Positions 48,107 through 56,512 of a stretch of 64,000 nt of DNA are shown piece after piece. Positions within the stretch are counted from its first letter, which is position 1; the number at the start of each line of letters is the position of its first letter. The notes under the pieces are model-generated. The model was not told where the DNA came from. It saw nothing but the letters and a program-made list of their open reading frames with translations, and did not search any database. Source of the DNA: Tisiphia sp964030975 (GTDB taxonomy: Bacteria; Pseudomonadota; Alphaproteobacteria; Rickettsiales; Rickettsiaceae); contig NZ_CAXIQH010000001.1 of NCBI RefSeq assembly GCF_964030975.1, positions 186,001 to 250,000 of the forward strand, given 5' to 3'. A program made the position numbers and the translations under genes.

Positions 48107-48182
48107 TCATTCCCGCTTATGCGGGAATGACAACTTACAATCGTTATGTTCTTTATCACCTAATCCTATGAGCATAACTATA
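48107..48182 (-). repeat. R2 hairpin plus R3 arm, right of the IS1111-type element
   Basis: TCATTCCCGCTTATGCGGGAATGAC, a hairpin with loop TTAT, then the R3 arm to GCATAACTATA at 48182. The same loop variant is found next to IS1111 copy 2 and nowhere else in the window. Confidence 0.78.
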
Positions 48183-48607
48183 TAATAATTTACTGATTCT
48201 GACACTTTATTTTTTTCAACTACTTTTCTTTTGATCTCAATAACAGAACTCAAACTAGCCCATTGATCATCATTAGTTATTTTCTTAATATCACGAATTA
48301 TGCGACATTTTCTCTCCTCAATTCTGCCATGTCCCTTTTCATATGTTCCTGCAATATCCGTTCCTAAAAACTCAAAAACCTCTGTCTGAAAAGTTTTTTC
48401 AACCTCGTTGTACAATCCAGGGTGATTCATCTTTAAACCCAAAATATAATCACCCTCTTTCTCTACAATTTGCTTAGCTATATTTTTTTGACACCCCATT
48501 GCATCAATACTAACTATTGCTCCTTTGATATCCAAACACTCTATTGCTTCTGGAATAGATGTAATCTCATTCTTTTTACTATCAATAACTTTGCCGAATA
48601 AAGTTAT
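48183..48607 (-). pseudogene. ISAs1-family transposase, central fragment
   Basis: It reads TLFGKVIDSKKNEITSIPEA, then GAIVSIDAMGCQKNIAKQI (catalytic aspartate), GDYILGLKMNHPGLY and GRIEERKCRII, ending SESVNYYI at an R3 end. This is the block missing from the ISAs1 element at 1.2-2.25 kb. Upstream coding is cut by IS630 copy b at TA (48608). Confidence 0.85.
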
Positions 48608-48932
48608 ATAGCACTTAACATATGGATTCAAATAAGTTATAATGATAAATAATAAAAAAATTATATAATAGAAATATGGCATCCCCCTACAGTTACGATT
48701 TACGTTCTAGAGTTATAGAACATTATGAGAAATATAAGAAAGTAGCACTTACATGCGAAACCTTTAAAATTAGTCGGTCAATAATCTATGATTGGATTAG
48801 ATTAAAGAAACAAACTGGAGATATAAAGTCAAAGGAGGGATACCAGAAAGGATATGGTCATAAAATCCCTGATTTATCGGAGTTGCGTCATTTAGTAGAA
48901 AAGGGTAACTCGTTAACGCTTACAGAAATAGC
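48608..48932 (+). mobile_element. IS630-family element, copy b, 5' part
   Basis: The left end TATAGCACTTAACATATGG is inserted at TA in the ISAs1 fragment. The transposase start (48676 onward, MASPYSYDLRSRVIEHY) continues to LTLTEIA and stops at GAAATAGC, where IS66 copy D begins. Its continuation is the fragment at 21040-21348. Confidence 0.88.
48676..48932 (+). pseudogene. IS630-family transposase, N-terminal fragment (copy b)
   Basis: The first 85 codons of the transposase, same as in copy a at 17891, with the helix-turn-helix VALTCETFKISRSIIYDWIR. Interrupted by IS66 copy D. Confidence 0.85.
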
Positions 48933-49104
48933 GTATACTTGCAGCAAAACTGCATAACTCTATTAAATTTTTTTGGTAGTATGAATTTATTTTATAAATT
49001 TGGGTTCCTACTATGCAAATATCACCGATTAGTAAAAAAACTGGTTGAAAAACTATCAGTTATACTATAACATTTCAATTATTAAACGTAATGAATGAAT
49101 CAAA

Positions 49105-50750
49105 ATGAAAAAGCCAAAAGTAGCGACCTTAAGTGCTGAGGAACGAGAAGAACTAATACAACATATTAAGGCAAGTTCATTAACAGGAGATGATCAGCAA
49201 GCGGTGATAGAACTTGTGAAATTTTGTAACGAACTAATAGACAAGCTAGCATCATCAAACATCAGTATAAATAAGCTTAAGGAGATGATGATTGGTTTTA
49301 AGGCAGATAACAAAAAAAAGATAGTTCAGATTCATTAAAAGAACCACCGAGTGAATCTGATAATAAGAATGGTGGTAATGAAGAAGAGTACGATGAGTCC
49401 AAGAAGAGAGATCGCAGTAATTGGCAAGGTAAATATGGATTTGATGATTATCAGGATGCAAATACCAGCTATTTAGCTCCTGAGAATTTTTGTAGTGGTG
49501 ATAGCTGTCCTCACTGTGATAATGGTAAACTCTATAATAGTGAAGCTAGAAAATTGCTACAATTTACAGGTAATGCTCCAATTACAGTCAACAGATATGT
49601 AAAGAAAACGTTACGCTGTAATGCTTGCGATTATACAGTTATGAACAATAAGAATATCAACAAATGGACAAATAGTAGCAAAAGTGCAATAGTGTTACAA
49701 AAGACCTACGGTACTCCCTTCTATCGTTTATCTAGGTTGCAAAGTTTAAGCGGGGTTCCTGTATCATATAGCTCGTTGTGGCAACAATATTTAGATGTTT
49801 GGCAAGAAGGTGGTGGAGCTGAAATTTACAGGGTATTATTGGAAATGGCTGCCGAATGTAGCTCACTGAATCTTGATGATACTAGAGCTAGAATTTTAGA
49901 AATTACTGTAGCCAATAAAAAATTACGTACTCAAAATAAGAAAGGACGCAGCTGTTATACCACTACTATATGTGCTAAGACTGCCAATAATGAGGTGATA
50001 GTTTTATATTTTACCGGTAATAAGCATGGCGGGGAAAATATTGGTAACGTACTAAAGAATCGTAAGAATAGGACTGATTCTATTCATTTAATGACTGATG
50101 CAAGTAACAATAATAACCCAGTATTATCAGAAGCAGATAAAGAATTACTAGCAATAATAATTATGATCAACTGTTTATCACATGGACAGAGGAAATTTAC
50201 AGATAATGAACCATACTATCCTGAAGAATGCGGATATTTTCTCAAACAAACTGGTGGGATTTACCATAATGAACATCAATGTAAAGAGATGAGCCTTGAG
50301 GAAAAGCTGAAGTACCATCAGGAACATAGCAGTAAATATATAGAAAACATATATAACAAAATAGACGAATTATTTAACGACAAGAAAGTTGAGCCTAATA
50401 GTAGGTTTGGGCAAGCTATGAAATATTGGTTAAATAATAAAGAAGGTTTGACGCAATTTTTGAAAATTCCAGTTAGCAGTCTTGATAATAATTGGGCTGA
50501 GAGGTCACTACGTACCATTATTTTACAAAGGAAGAATTCATTATTCTTTAAAACAATCAATAGTGCTGAGATACATAGTGGTCTGTATAGTATAGTAAAG
50601 ACTTGTAGTGAGAACGGGATCAATGCATTTAAATATTTAAATTGGCTGCAAGAGCAGAGTAGCAAAGCAAAGAAGCATCCTACGAATTATACACCTTTTG
50701 CCTATGCAAGATATATAAATAATACGGAATTAATCGAGACGGCAGCTTAA
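49105..50750 (+). CDS. tnpC: IS66 transposase TnpC, copy D, read by -1 frameshift
   Basis: First frame 49105-49338, second frame to 50750, joined at the A-AAA-AAG heptamer near 49313-49320. The protein equals that of copy C. Zinc-binding cysteines and DDE residues are intact. Confidence 0.85.
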
Positions 50751-51100
50751 ATGACAGGAAGCCAATCATTGGAGAGTTTGGCAGAACTAGGATCGCCATT
50801 ATGAATAAGAATGTGTAAGGTTCTATAACAAATCTGATAAGATGAATTATCAGATGGGGAAAGTTTTGCCGTAAATTTACCTTTGGATAGGCGTTTAGAG
50901 CATAACCAAAAGCCTTGACCGTCAAAGGACAAAATTTTAATGGCAGTTCTGTTTTTATTATAGAATAAAAACAAGGAACCATTAAGAGGGTTGGAAGAAA
51001 GTTTTTGTCTGCAAACAGCTATTAAACCATCGATACCCTTACGAAAGTCGATGGCAATAGTGGCAACAAAAATAACTGACTGAGGGGTTAGTTGCAGCAT
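50747..51100 (-). CDS. tnpB: IS66 accessory protein TnpB, copy D
   Basis: 117 residues, identical at protein level to the other copies. Convergent with tnpC with a 4-bp overlap of stop codons. Confidence 0.87.
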   Translation of the reverse strand: MLQLTPQSVIFVATIAIDFRKGIDGLIAVCRQKLSSNPLNGSLFLFYNKNRTAIKILSFDGQGFWLCSKRLSKGKFTAKLSPSDNSSYQICYRTLHILIHNGDPSSAKLSNDWLPVI

Positions 51101-51513
51101 AGAAATGTTTGAATTATGGTTTTTAGCTCTAGTGTTTGAATAATAAGCTTGGTACCATTTGGCTTAATAATGTGGCAAGTGTAGTAATTTTGTTTGGGAG
51201 TAGCCACAGGATCAGTATCTATAGAATTTACTAGTTGAAATGGGAGAAAATTAATATCGTGTTGTAGAACTTTATTTGAAGTTGAGGTAGGAGAAGTTTT
51301 GAGGGAAGGTTGATGGGCTTGTTGAATTGAACTAATTATTGTTTTATTAATATTGAGATGTTTGGCTATATCTTTGCAAGAATAGTGATGGAGTAGCTGG
51401 CGAACTAATTCCTTTAGATGGTTTGGTATGGGATCAAACTTGTTAGTTTTAGTTTGACGCCAGGCTTTAAATTGCTGAGCTACTTGCTCAACAGTAATTG
51501 ATGGTATTTGCAT
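51088..51513 (-). CDS. tnpA: IS66 accessory protein TnpA-like, copy D (subtype 2)
   Basis: 141 residues from the ATG after GGGTTCCTACT, equal to copy C and retaining the longer segment after the helix-turn-helix. Confidence 0.75.
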   Translation of the reverse strand: MQIPSITVEQVAQQFKAWRQTKTNKFDPIPNHLKELVRQLLHHYSCKDIAKHLNINKTIISSIQQAHQPSLKTSPTSTSNKVLQHDINFLPFQLVNSIDTDPVATPKQNYYTCHIIKPNGTKLIIQTLELKTIIQTFLCCN

Positions 51514-51594
51514 AGTAGGAACCCAAATGTATAAAATAAATTTTATACTAACAAAAAAATTAGATAGAGTTATGCAGTTTTGCTGCAAGTATAC

Positions 51595-52045
51595 CTAGCT
51601 TCTGATATCTCAGCATCTTTCTGCAAATATTCCCAACCACAAAAATATTGCCAATATACGTTCTCTCTCAGCTCTTCTTCAGCTGCAGCATCTGACAGGT
51701 TATACATCGCTTGCAGCATAGTTACTCCAAGTAATAACCTGTGACATCTGCGATTCCTACCAAATTTCTTGATATTAACATTTGTCAATAACCATTCCTC
51801 TAAAACAGTCCAATTTATTAACGATCTTAATTTATATAACTTGTTATTAGGGTTTAATTCTTCGGTCAATTTATAACCAAAAAGCTGTCCTTGTTTTTGG
51901 GATTTTATTATATCTTCTATCGGCATAATTCATACAATCCATAAGGTTTCTGCCAATATTATAGCATTTTCTTATGGATTATCTAGATATTTTTACCCGC
52001 TAACCATATTATATATTATCCTTCTAGACTTTTGACGGGGAGACT
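51595..52045 (-). mobile_element. IS5-family element, copy c, 5' part only
   Basis: The left end and first 110 codons of the IS5 transposase (MPIEDIIKSQKQGQLFGYKL to AEISEA). The start ATG is at 51926 on the - strand. IS66 copy D cuts it at GAAGCTAG. Its outer end at 52045 is inserted in IS66 fragment E. Confidence 0.88.
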
Positions 52046-52387
52046 ATCTATAGAATTTACTAGTTGAAATGGAAGGAAATTAATATCTTGTTGCAGTTTT
52101 GCTGCAAGTATACGTTGAATTGAACTAATTATTGTTTTATTAATATTGAGATGTTTGGCTATATCTTTGCAAGAATAGTGATGGAGTAGCTGGCGAACTA
52201 ATTCCTTTAGATGGTTTGGTATGGGATCAAACTTGTTAGTTTTAGTTTGACGCCAGGCTTTAAATTGCTGAGCTACTTGCTCAATAGTAATTGATGGTAT
52301 TTGCATAGTAGGAACCCAAATTTATAAAATAAATTTTATACTAACAAAAAAATTAGATAGAGTTATGCAGTTTTGCTGCAAGTATAC
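52046..52387 (-). mobile_element. IS66-family fragment E (one end, subtype 1)
   Basis: The terminal repeat ending at 52387 and the first 87 codons of tnpA (from 52306), including the subtype 1 internal terminal-sequence scar. The rest of the element is missing beyond the IS5 insertion. Confidence 0.87.
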
Positions 52388-52756
52388 AAAGATATGGATT
52401 TTATTGAGGCAAAAAATTCTGCAGCTAGGGAGATAGCTTTGGCTTTTGGTATCCCCCCTCAATTGCTAGGTATTAATGGTGATAATACTTATAGTAATAT
52501 GCAAGAAGCTAGATTAGCTCTGTGGGAAGAGACGTTAATTCCGTTGCTTGATAAATTATCAGATGCTTTAGGTAACTGGTTGTCACACTGGTATCAAGAG
52601 GAGATTATTATTGATTTTGATCGTGATAGTATTTCAGCATTGACCGAAAAACGTGAGAATTTATGGGCTAAAATCTCTAATGCTAGTTTTATGACTTTAA
52701 ACGAGAAAAGGTCTCTTGTCGGTCTGAAGCCTATAGATGGTGGAGATAGATTATGA
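52388..52756 (+). pseudogene. HK97-type portal protein, C-terminal fragment (second copy)
   Basis: It starts KDMDFIEAKNSAAREIALAF at the IS66 end and runs to the normal C-terminus SLVGLKPIDGGDRL. The sequence equals the last part of the complete gene at 24165-25331, to the extent I can compare by eye. The duplicated segment is 523 bp (52388-52910 versus 24011-24533). Confidence 0.85.
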
Positions 52757-53025
52757 CAAACGACACAATTGCCACATTATATAGTTTTATTACTAAGATA
52801 GTTTCTCTCCTTGAAGTCGAGTTAGACGAGCTAGGATCAAAAAAATCCAAGGGAGAGGTAATAATTAAAAAAAATATTACTGAAACACTGAATAAATTAG
52901 TTAATTTAATTATCCAGCTGAATAAGCTTAGCAAAGATGAGTATTTAAATGAAAATACCATAATGAAAGAAGAGGATAAAGAAATCATAGCTGAATTTTT
53001 GAGTAAATATACTCTAAAAAGTTAA
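52753..53025 (+). CDS. Portal-linked 90-residue protein, intact copy
   Basis: ATG overlaps the portal stop by 4 bp. A helical, charged protein (IVSLLEVELDELGSKKSKGE, LIIQLNKLSKDEYLNENT) without known motif. It lies between portal and terminase and probably belongs to the same packaging module. A copy truncated by IS66 lies at 23986-24168. Confidence 0.65.
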   Translation: MTNDTIATLYSFITKIVSLLEVELDELGSKKSKGEVIIKKNITETLNKLVNLIIQLNKLSKDEYLNENTIMKEEDKEIIAEFLSKYTLKS

Positions 53026-53044
53026 CTTAGGACAAAATAGTGTC

Positions 53045-53175
53045 ATCTCTCCCCGTCATTGCGAGGAGCCACTTTGCAACATACCGTCATTGCGAGACCA
53101 CGCAGTGGTCGTGGCAATCCATTATTCATTAAGACTGGATTGCTTCGTCGGCTCATGCCTCCTCGCAATGACGCC
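53045..53175. repeat. R1 units between the small gene and the terminase
   Basis: One partial R1 arm (53053-53078) and one full unit (53084-53173) with arm types CCACGCAGTGGTCGTGG and GGCTCATGCCTCCTCG. They push the terminase about 200 bp from its operon partners. Confidence 0.78.
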
Positions 53176-53227
53176 GTTTTATGCACTTTTGCTGGAATGA
53201 CATTAAAGATAGTATGTAGGAATATCA

Positions 53228-54631
53228 ATGACTTATCCGAAGAAGTTATTACATGCAATATTGAGACAAGATTTTAATAGTTTCATCAATAAAGTATTTA
53301 ATACCATTAATCCTGGAATAGAATATCAAGCCAATTGGCATATTGAGCTAATTGCTGAATATTTGCAAGCAGTACAGAATGGGGATATTAAGAGGCTAAT
53401 CATCAATATGCCACCCAGGTCTCTAAAATCTGTATGTATTGGAGTAGCATGGCCAGCTTGGATATTAGGGCATGATCCAGCAAAAAGGATTATGTCTGCC
53501 AGCTATTCTCAAGTATTAAGTGTAAAACATTCTTTAGATTGTCGTTTGATACTTACTTCCGACTGGTATCAGCAAATTTTTCCGAAGACTATTTTAAGTA
53601 AAAAACATAATCAGAAAAGTAAATTTTTGACAAATAATAATGGTTTTAGGTTTGCTACGTCAGTTGGTGGTTCGGCGACAGGTGAGGGGGGTGATATACT
53701 TATTATTGATGACCCACATAACCCTACTCAAATCAACTCACCCAAAATGCGTAAGAGGGTAATTGAATGGTTTGAACAAACATTTGTTACCAGACTTAAC
53801 AACAAAAACACCGGAGCAATAGTATTAGTTATGCAAAGATTACATGAAGAAGACTTAAGCGGACATTTGTTGGCAAATTCCAATTATTGGCATCATTTGA
53901 AAATTCCAGCTATGGCGAAACGAGAACAAATATTTTCAATTAATAACTATAAATATCAATATGTTATAGGTGATATTTTACATAGTTTTCGCGATAATCC
54001 TGATTATCTTATTAAATTAGAACAAGAAATTGGGGTGCATAATTATGCTGCTCAATATTTGCAAGAACCAATATCGAATAATTGTATATTGTTAAATATT
54101 GAGGATATTAGTTTTTACGAAACTATACCGAAGAAATTTGATTATTTTGTGCAAAGCTGGGATACTGCAATTAAAATTTCAGAAAATGCTGATTATAGTG
54201 TTTGTAGCTCTTGGGGCATTTTAGATAAGAAATATTATCTTGTCGGGCTGTTCAGGCAGAAAGTCACTTATCCAGAGTTAAAAGGGCAAGTAGAGAAATT
54301 AGCCAAGAAATATTGTCCTAGATATATATTAATTGAAGATAAAGCCAGTGGTCAGCAAGTTATACAAGATTTAAGATTAGACGGGGTTGTTAATATAGTT
54401 GCCATAAAGCCTAAACTTGATAAAATCACTAGATTTTCCTCGGTTTTAGCTTTATTCCAATCTGCAGCCGTAGTTTTACCAAAACAATCGGCTTTTAACA
54501 CTATATTACTCAACGAATTGTTAAGTTTTCCACATTGTAAAAATGATGATATAGTTGATTCGGTTAGCCAATTTTTGAATTTTATAAAAGAGCGATCGAA
54601 CAAATCACTAGCAAGGATACGGGGGTTTTGA
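53228..54631 (+). CDS. Phage/GTA-type terminase large subunit
   Basis: 467 residues, full length. ATPase half: RLIINMPPRSLKS (Walker A-like, about residues 57-70), ILIIDDPHNPTQ (Walker B) and VLVMQRLHEEDLSG. Nuclease half: DYFVQSWDTAIKISENADYSVC (first aspartate pair), YILIEDKASGQQVI and the closing CKNDDIVDSVSQFLNF. It packages DNA into heads together with the portal. With the HK97-type portal this resembles the scattered gene-transfer-agent or prophage genes of Rickettsiales. Intact, though its portal neighbour here is only a fragment. Confidence 0.88.
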   Translation: MTYPKKLLHAILRQDFNSFINKVFNTINPGIEYQANWHIELIAEYLQAVQNGDIKRLIINMPPRSLKSVCIGVAWPAWILGHDPAKRIMSASYSQVLSVKHSLDCRLILTSDWYQQIFPKTILSKKHNQKSKFLTNNNGFRFATSVGGSATGEGGDILIIDDPHNPTQINSPKMRKRVIEWFEQTFVTRLNNKNTGAIVLVMQRLHEEDLSGHLLANSNYWHHLKIPAMAKREQIFSINNYKYQYVIGDILHSFRDNPDYLIKLEQEIGVHNYAAQYLQEPISNNCILLNIEDISFYETIPKKFDYFVQSWDTAIKISENADYSVCSSWGILDKKYYLVGLFRQKVTYPELKGQVEKLAKKYCPRYILIEDKASGQQVIQDLRLDGVVNIVAIKPKLDKITRFSSVLALFQSAAVVLPKQSAFNTILLNELLSFPHCKNDDIVDSVSQFLNFIKERSNKSLARIRGF

Positions 54632-54688
54632 TTGGCATAGAGCAGGGTAGTTTAAAAATCGCAACTAATGATATAAAATACTAGATTA

Positions 54689-54828
54689 TATAGTTATGCC
54701 TATAGGATTAGGTGATAAAGAACATAACTATTGTAAGTTGTCATTCCCGCGTAGGCGGGAATCTAGATACCTGCTTTCGCAGGTATGACACAAAGTTTGT
54801 ATCACCTAATTCAATAGGTTTCACTATA
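54689..54828 (+). repeat. R3 MITE, canonical full copy
   Basis: TATAGTTATGCCTATAGG to GGTTTCACTATA, 140 bp, with the complete R2 core (TTGTCATTCCCGCGTAGGCG and CTGCTTTCGCAGG hairpins). Good reference copy of the family. Confidence 0.9.
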
Positions 54829-55141
54829 GTTTAAAAGTTGCGGAAAAATAACTGGCGTCATTGCGAGGAGGCGTGAGCCGACGAAGCAATCCATTCTTGT
54901 GTTAACCTTGCGAAAGCAGGGATGACATCACAGTTTTAGCACCATTCCCGCACTCTCTTGTCATTCCCGCTTTTCCTTGTCATTCTTAGCAACGGCGGAA
55001 ATCTAGATCCCGCACCGAAGCAGGGATGACAAGTCCCTGTGAACTTCTCGCCTAAAAATAGCTCAAAATATAATTAATTAGTCATCTCCGACAGTCTCCT
55101 AGATGTTAGTTTGACGTAAAAAATACTAATCGGGTTAGCTA
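54829..55141. repeat. R1 half-unit, R2 modules and terminal-repeat motif after the terminase
   Basis: An R1 arm at about 54858-54892 passes directly into R2-type hairpins (to about 55030). The motif AATACTAATCGGGTTAGCTATA at about 55120-55141 is an R1 MITE terminus. No gene is supported. Confidence 0.7.
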
Positions 55142-55152
55142 TAAATTAAGTT

Positions 55153-56289
55153 TTATGACCATAAGTTTTTCATTTTATTAAAAAAACTAGCATCATCTTC
55201 ATCTTTGTCGCTTGTCAATTCTTTATCTAGCAGCTCTAGTAATTCTTTTTGTTTTTTAGTAAGGTTCTTTGGTATTTCAATATGCATGTGGGCAAACATA
55301 TCACCTCTAATGGTTGACCTAACCTTAGACATACCTTTGCCTTTTAGCCTGAGTTGTTCGCCATTTTGTGTGCCGGCGGGTATCTTTAACCTTACCTTAC
55401 CACCTTCTATATCTGGTACTTCTATTTCTCCACCTAAAATAGCTTTAATAAAACTAATAGGCAGTCTACAATGCAGATTAATTCCATCAACTTTATACAG
55501 GTCATGCGGCTTAACAGTAACAAAAATATACAAATCCCCGTTATTGCCTCCTCGTATTCCAGCATCTCCTTCCCCAGTAAGCCTTATTCTTGTACTTTCT
55601 TCAATACCAGCTGGAATATTTACCAATAAATTTCTATGTTGTGAATAACGCCCTTGACCATGACATTTTTTACATGGATTTTTAATTATTTGTCCTGCAC
55701 CTTGGCATTTTGCACAAGTTTGTTCTAAGATGATTAAGCCTTGTTGTATTATTTTAACCCCTTTTCCTTTACAATCATCACATTTGGTCATGTCAGTATT
55801 ATTATTTTCTGAACCGCTACCGTTACATGGTGAACATTTTACTTCACTAGTAAAACTAATATTTCTGTCGATACCACGAAATGCTTCTGGCAAAGTAACT
55901 GTAATGTCATATTTTAGATCTGAGCCTCTAACGCTAGTTGGTTGGCGTTGTCTTCTTGCCCCACCGCCCATAAAATCATTAAAAAAATCACCAAATATAT
56001 CATTTAAATCAGGATTCATTCCTCCAGCAGCATGTCTTCTGGCTGACGATGCTCCTCCTGAATTGTGAAAAGCTTCATGTCCAAAACGATCATATGCCGC
56101 TCTTTTCTGTTCATCTTTTAGCACATCATAAGCACTACTTATTTCCTTGAACTTTTTTTCTGCTTGTTGATCCTGTGAATTACGGTCAGGATGATACTGC
56201 ATCGCTAATTTATGATAAGCCTTTTTTATTTCTTCTTGGCTAGCAGATTCATTAACTCCAAGTATTTGGTAATAATCTTTTGTCGACAT
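55153..56289 (-). CDS. dnaJ: Chaperone DnaJ (Hsp40)
   Basis: 378 residues with all DnaJ domains. The J-domain has HPD (KLAMQYHPDRNSQ), a glycine/phenylalanine-poor linker with GGGARRQR follows, and the zinc region has four CxxCxGxG repeats (CSPCNGSG, CDDCKGKG, CAKCQGAG, CKKCHGQG). A C-terminal client-binding domain completes it. It delivers unfolded proteins to DnaK and stimulates its ATPase. It lies 223 bp downstream of dnaK on the same strand, with an R1 repeat in between. Confidence 0.96.
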   Translation of the reverse strand: MSTKDYYQILGVNESASQEEIKKAYHKLAMQYHPDRNSQDQQAEKKFKEISSAYDVLKDEQKRAAYDRFGHEAFHNSGGASSARRHAAGGMNPDLNDIFGDFFNDFMGGGARRQRQPTSVRGSDLKYDITVTLPEAFRGIDRNISFTSEVKCSPCNGSGSENNNTDMTKCDDCKGKGVKIIQQGLIILEQTCAKCQGAGQIIKNPCKKCHGQGRYSQHRNLLVNIPAGIEESTRIRLTGEGDAGIRGGNNGDLYIFVTVKPHDLYKVDGINLHCRLPISFIKAILGGEIEVPDIEGGKVRLKIPAGTQNGEQLRLKGKGMSKVRSTIRGDMFAHMHIEIPKNLTKKQKELLELLDKELTSDKDEDDASFFNKMKNLWS

Positions 56290-56324
56290 AATTAAAGATA
56301 TCTTATTTTAAATTTTATTTTTAG

Positions 56325-56500
56325 CTAACTAGATTAGCATTGCCTCAATTCACAAACGTCATTGCGAGGAAGACCATAGGAATCCATAAAAGTAGTCAAG
56401 AATGGATTGCTTCGTCGCTACTAAAGTAGCTCCTCGCAATGACTTTGGCAAAAGTACTTTTCCGTCATTGCGAGACCACATAGTGGTCGTGGCAATCTAC
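56325..56500. repeat. R1 MITE between dnaK and dnaJ
   Basis: A terminus-like TTAGCTAACTAGATTAGCAT at 56321 is followed by R1 arms (56357-56450) and a second partial unit (56463-56500). The repeat lies inside the dnaKJ transcription unit and would be transcribed as a hairpin, which might change the dnaK:dnaJ ratio. Confidence 0.72.
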
Positions 56501-56512
56501 ATTCATTAATAA

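Larger units (their letters stand above)
48933..51594 (+). mobile_element. IS66-family element, copy D (2662 bp, subtype 2)
   Basis: Same length as copy C and in the opposite orientation. The left flank GAAATAGC (IS630 copy b) is the inverse complement of the left flank of copy C. The right flank is an IS5 fragment. Confidence 0.92.
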
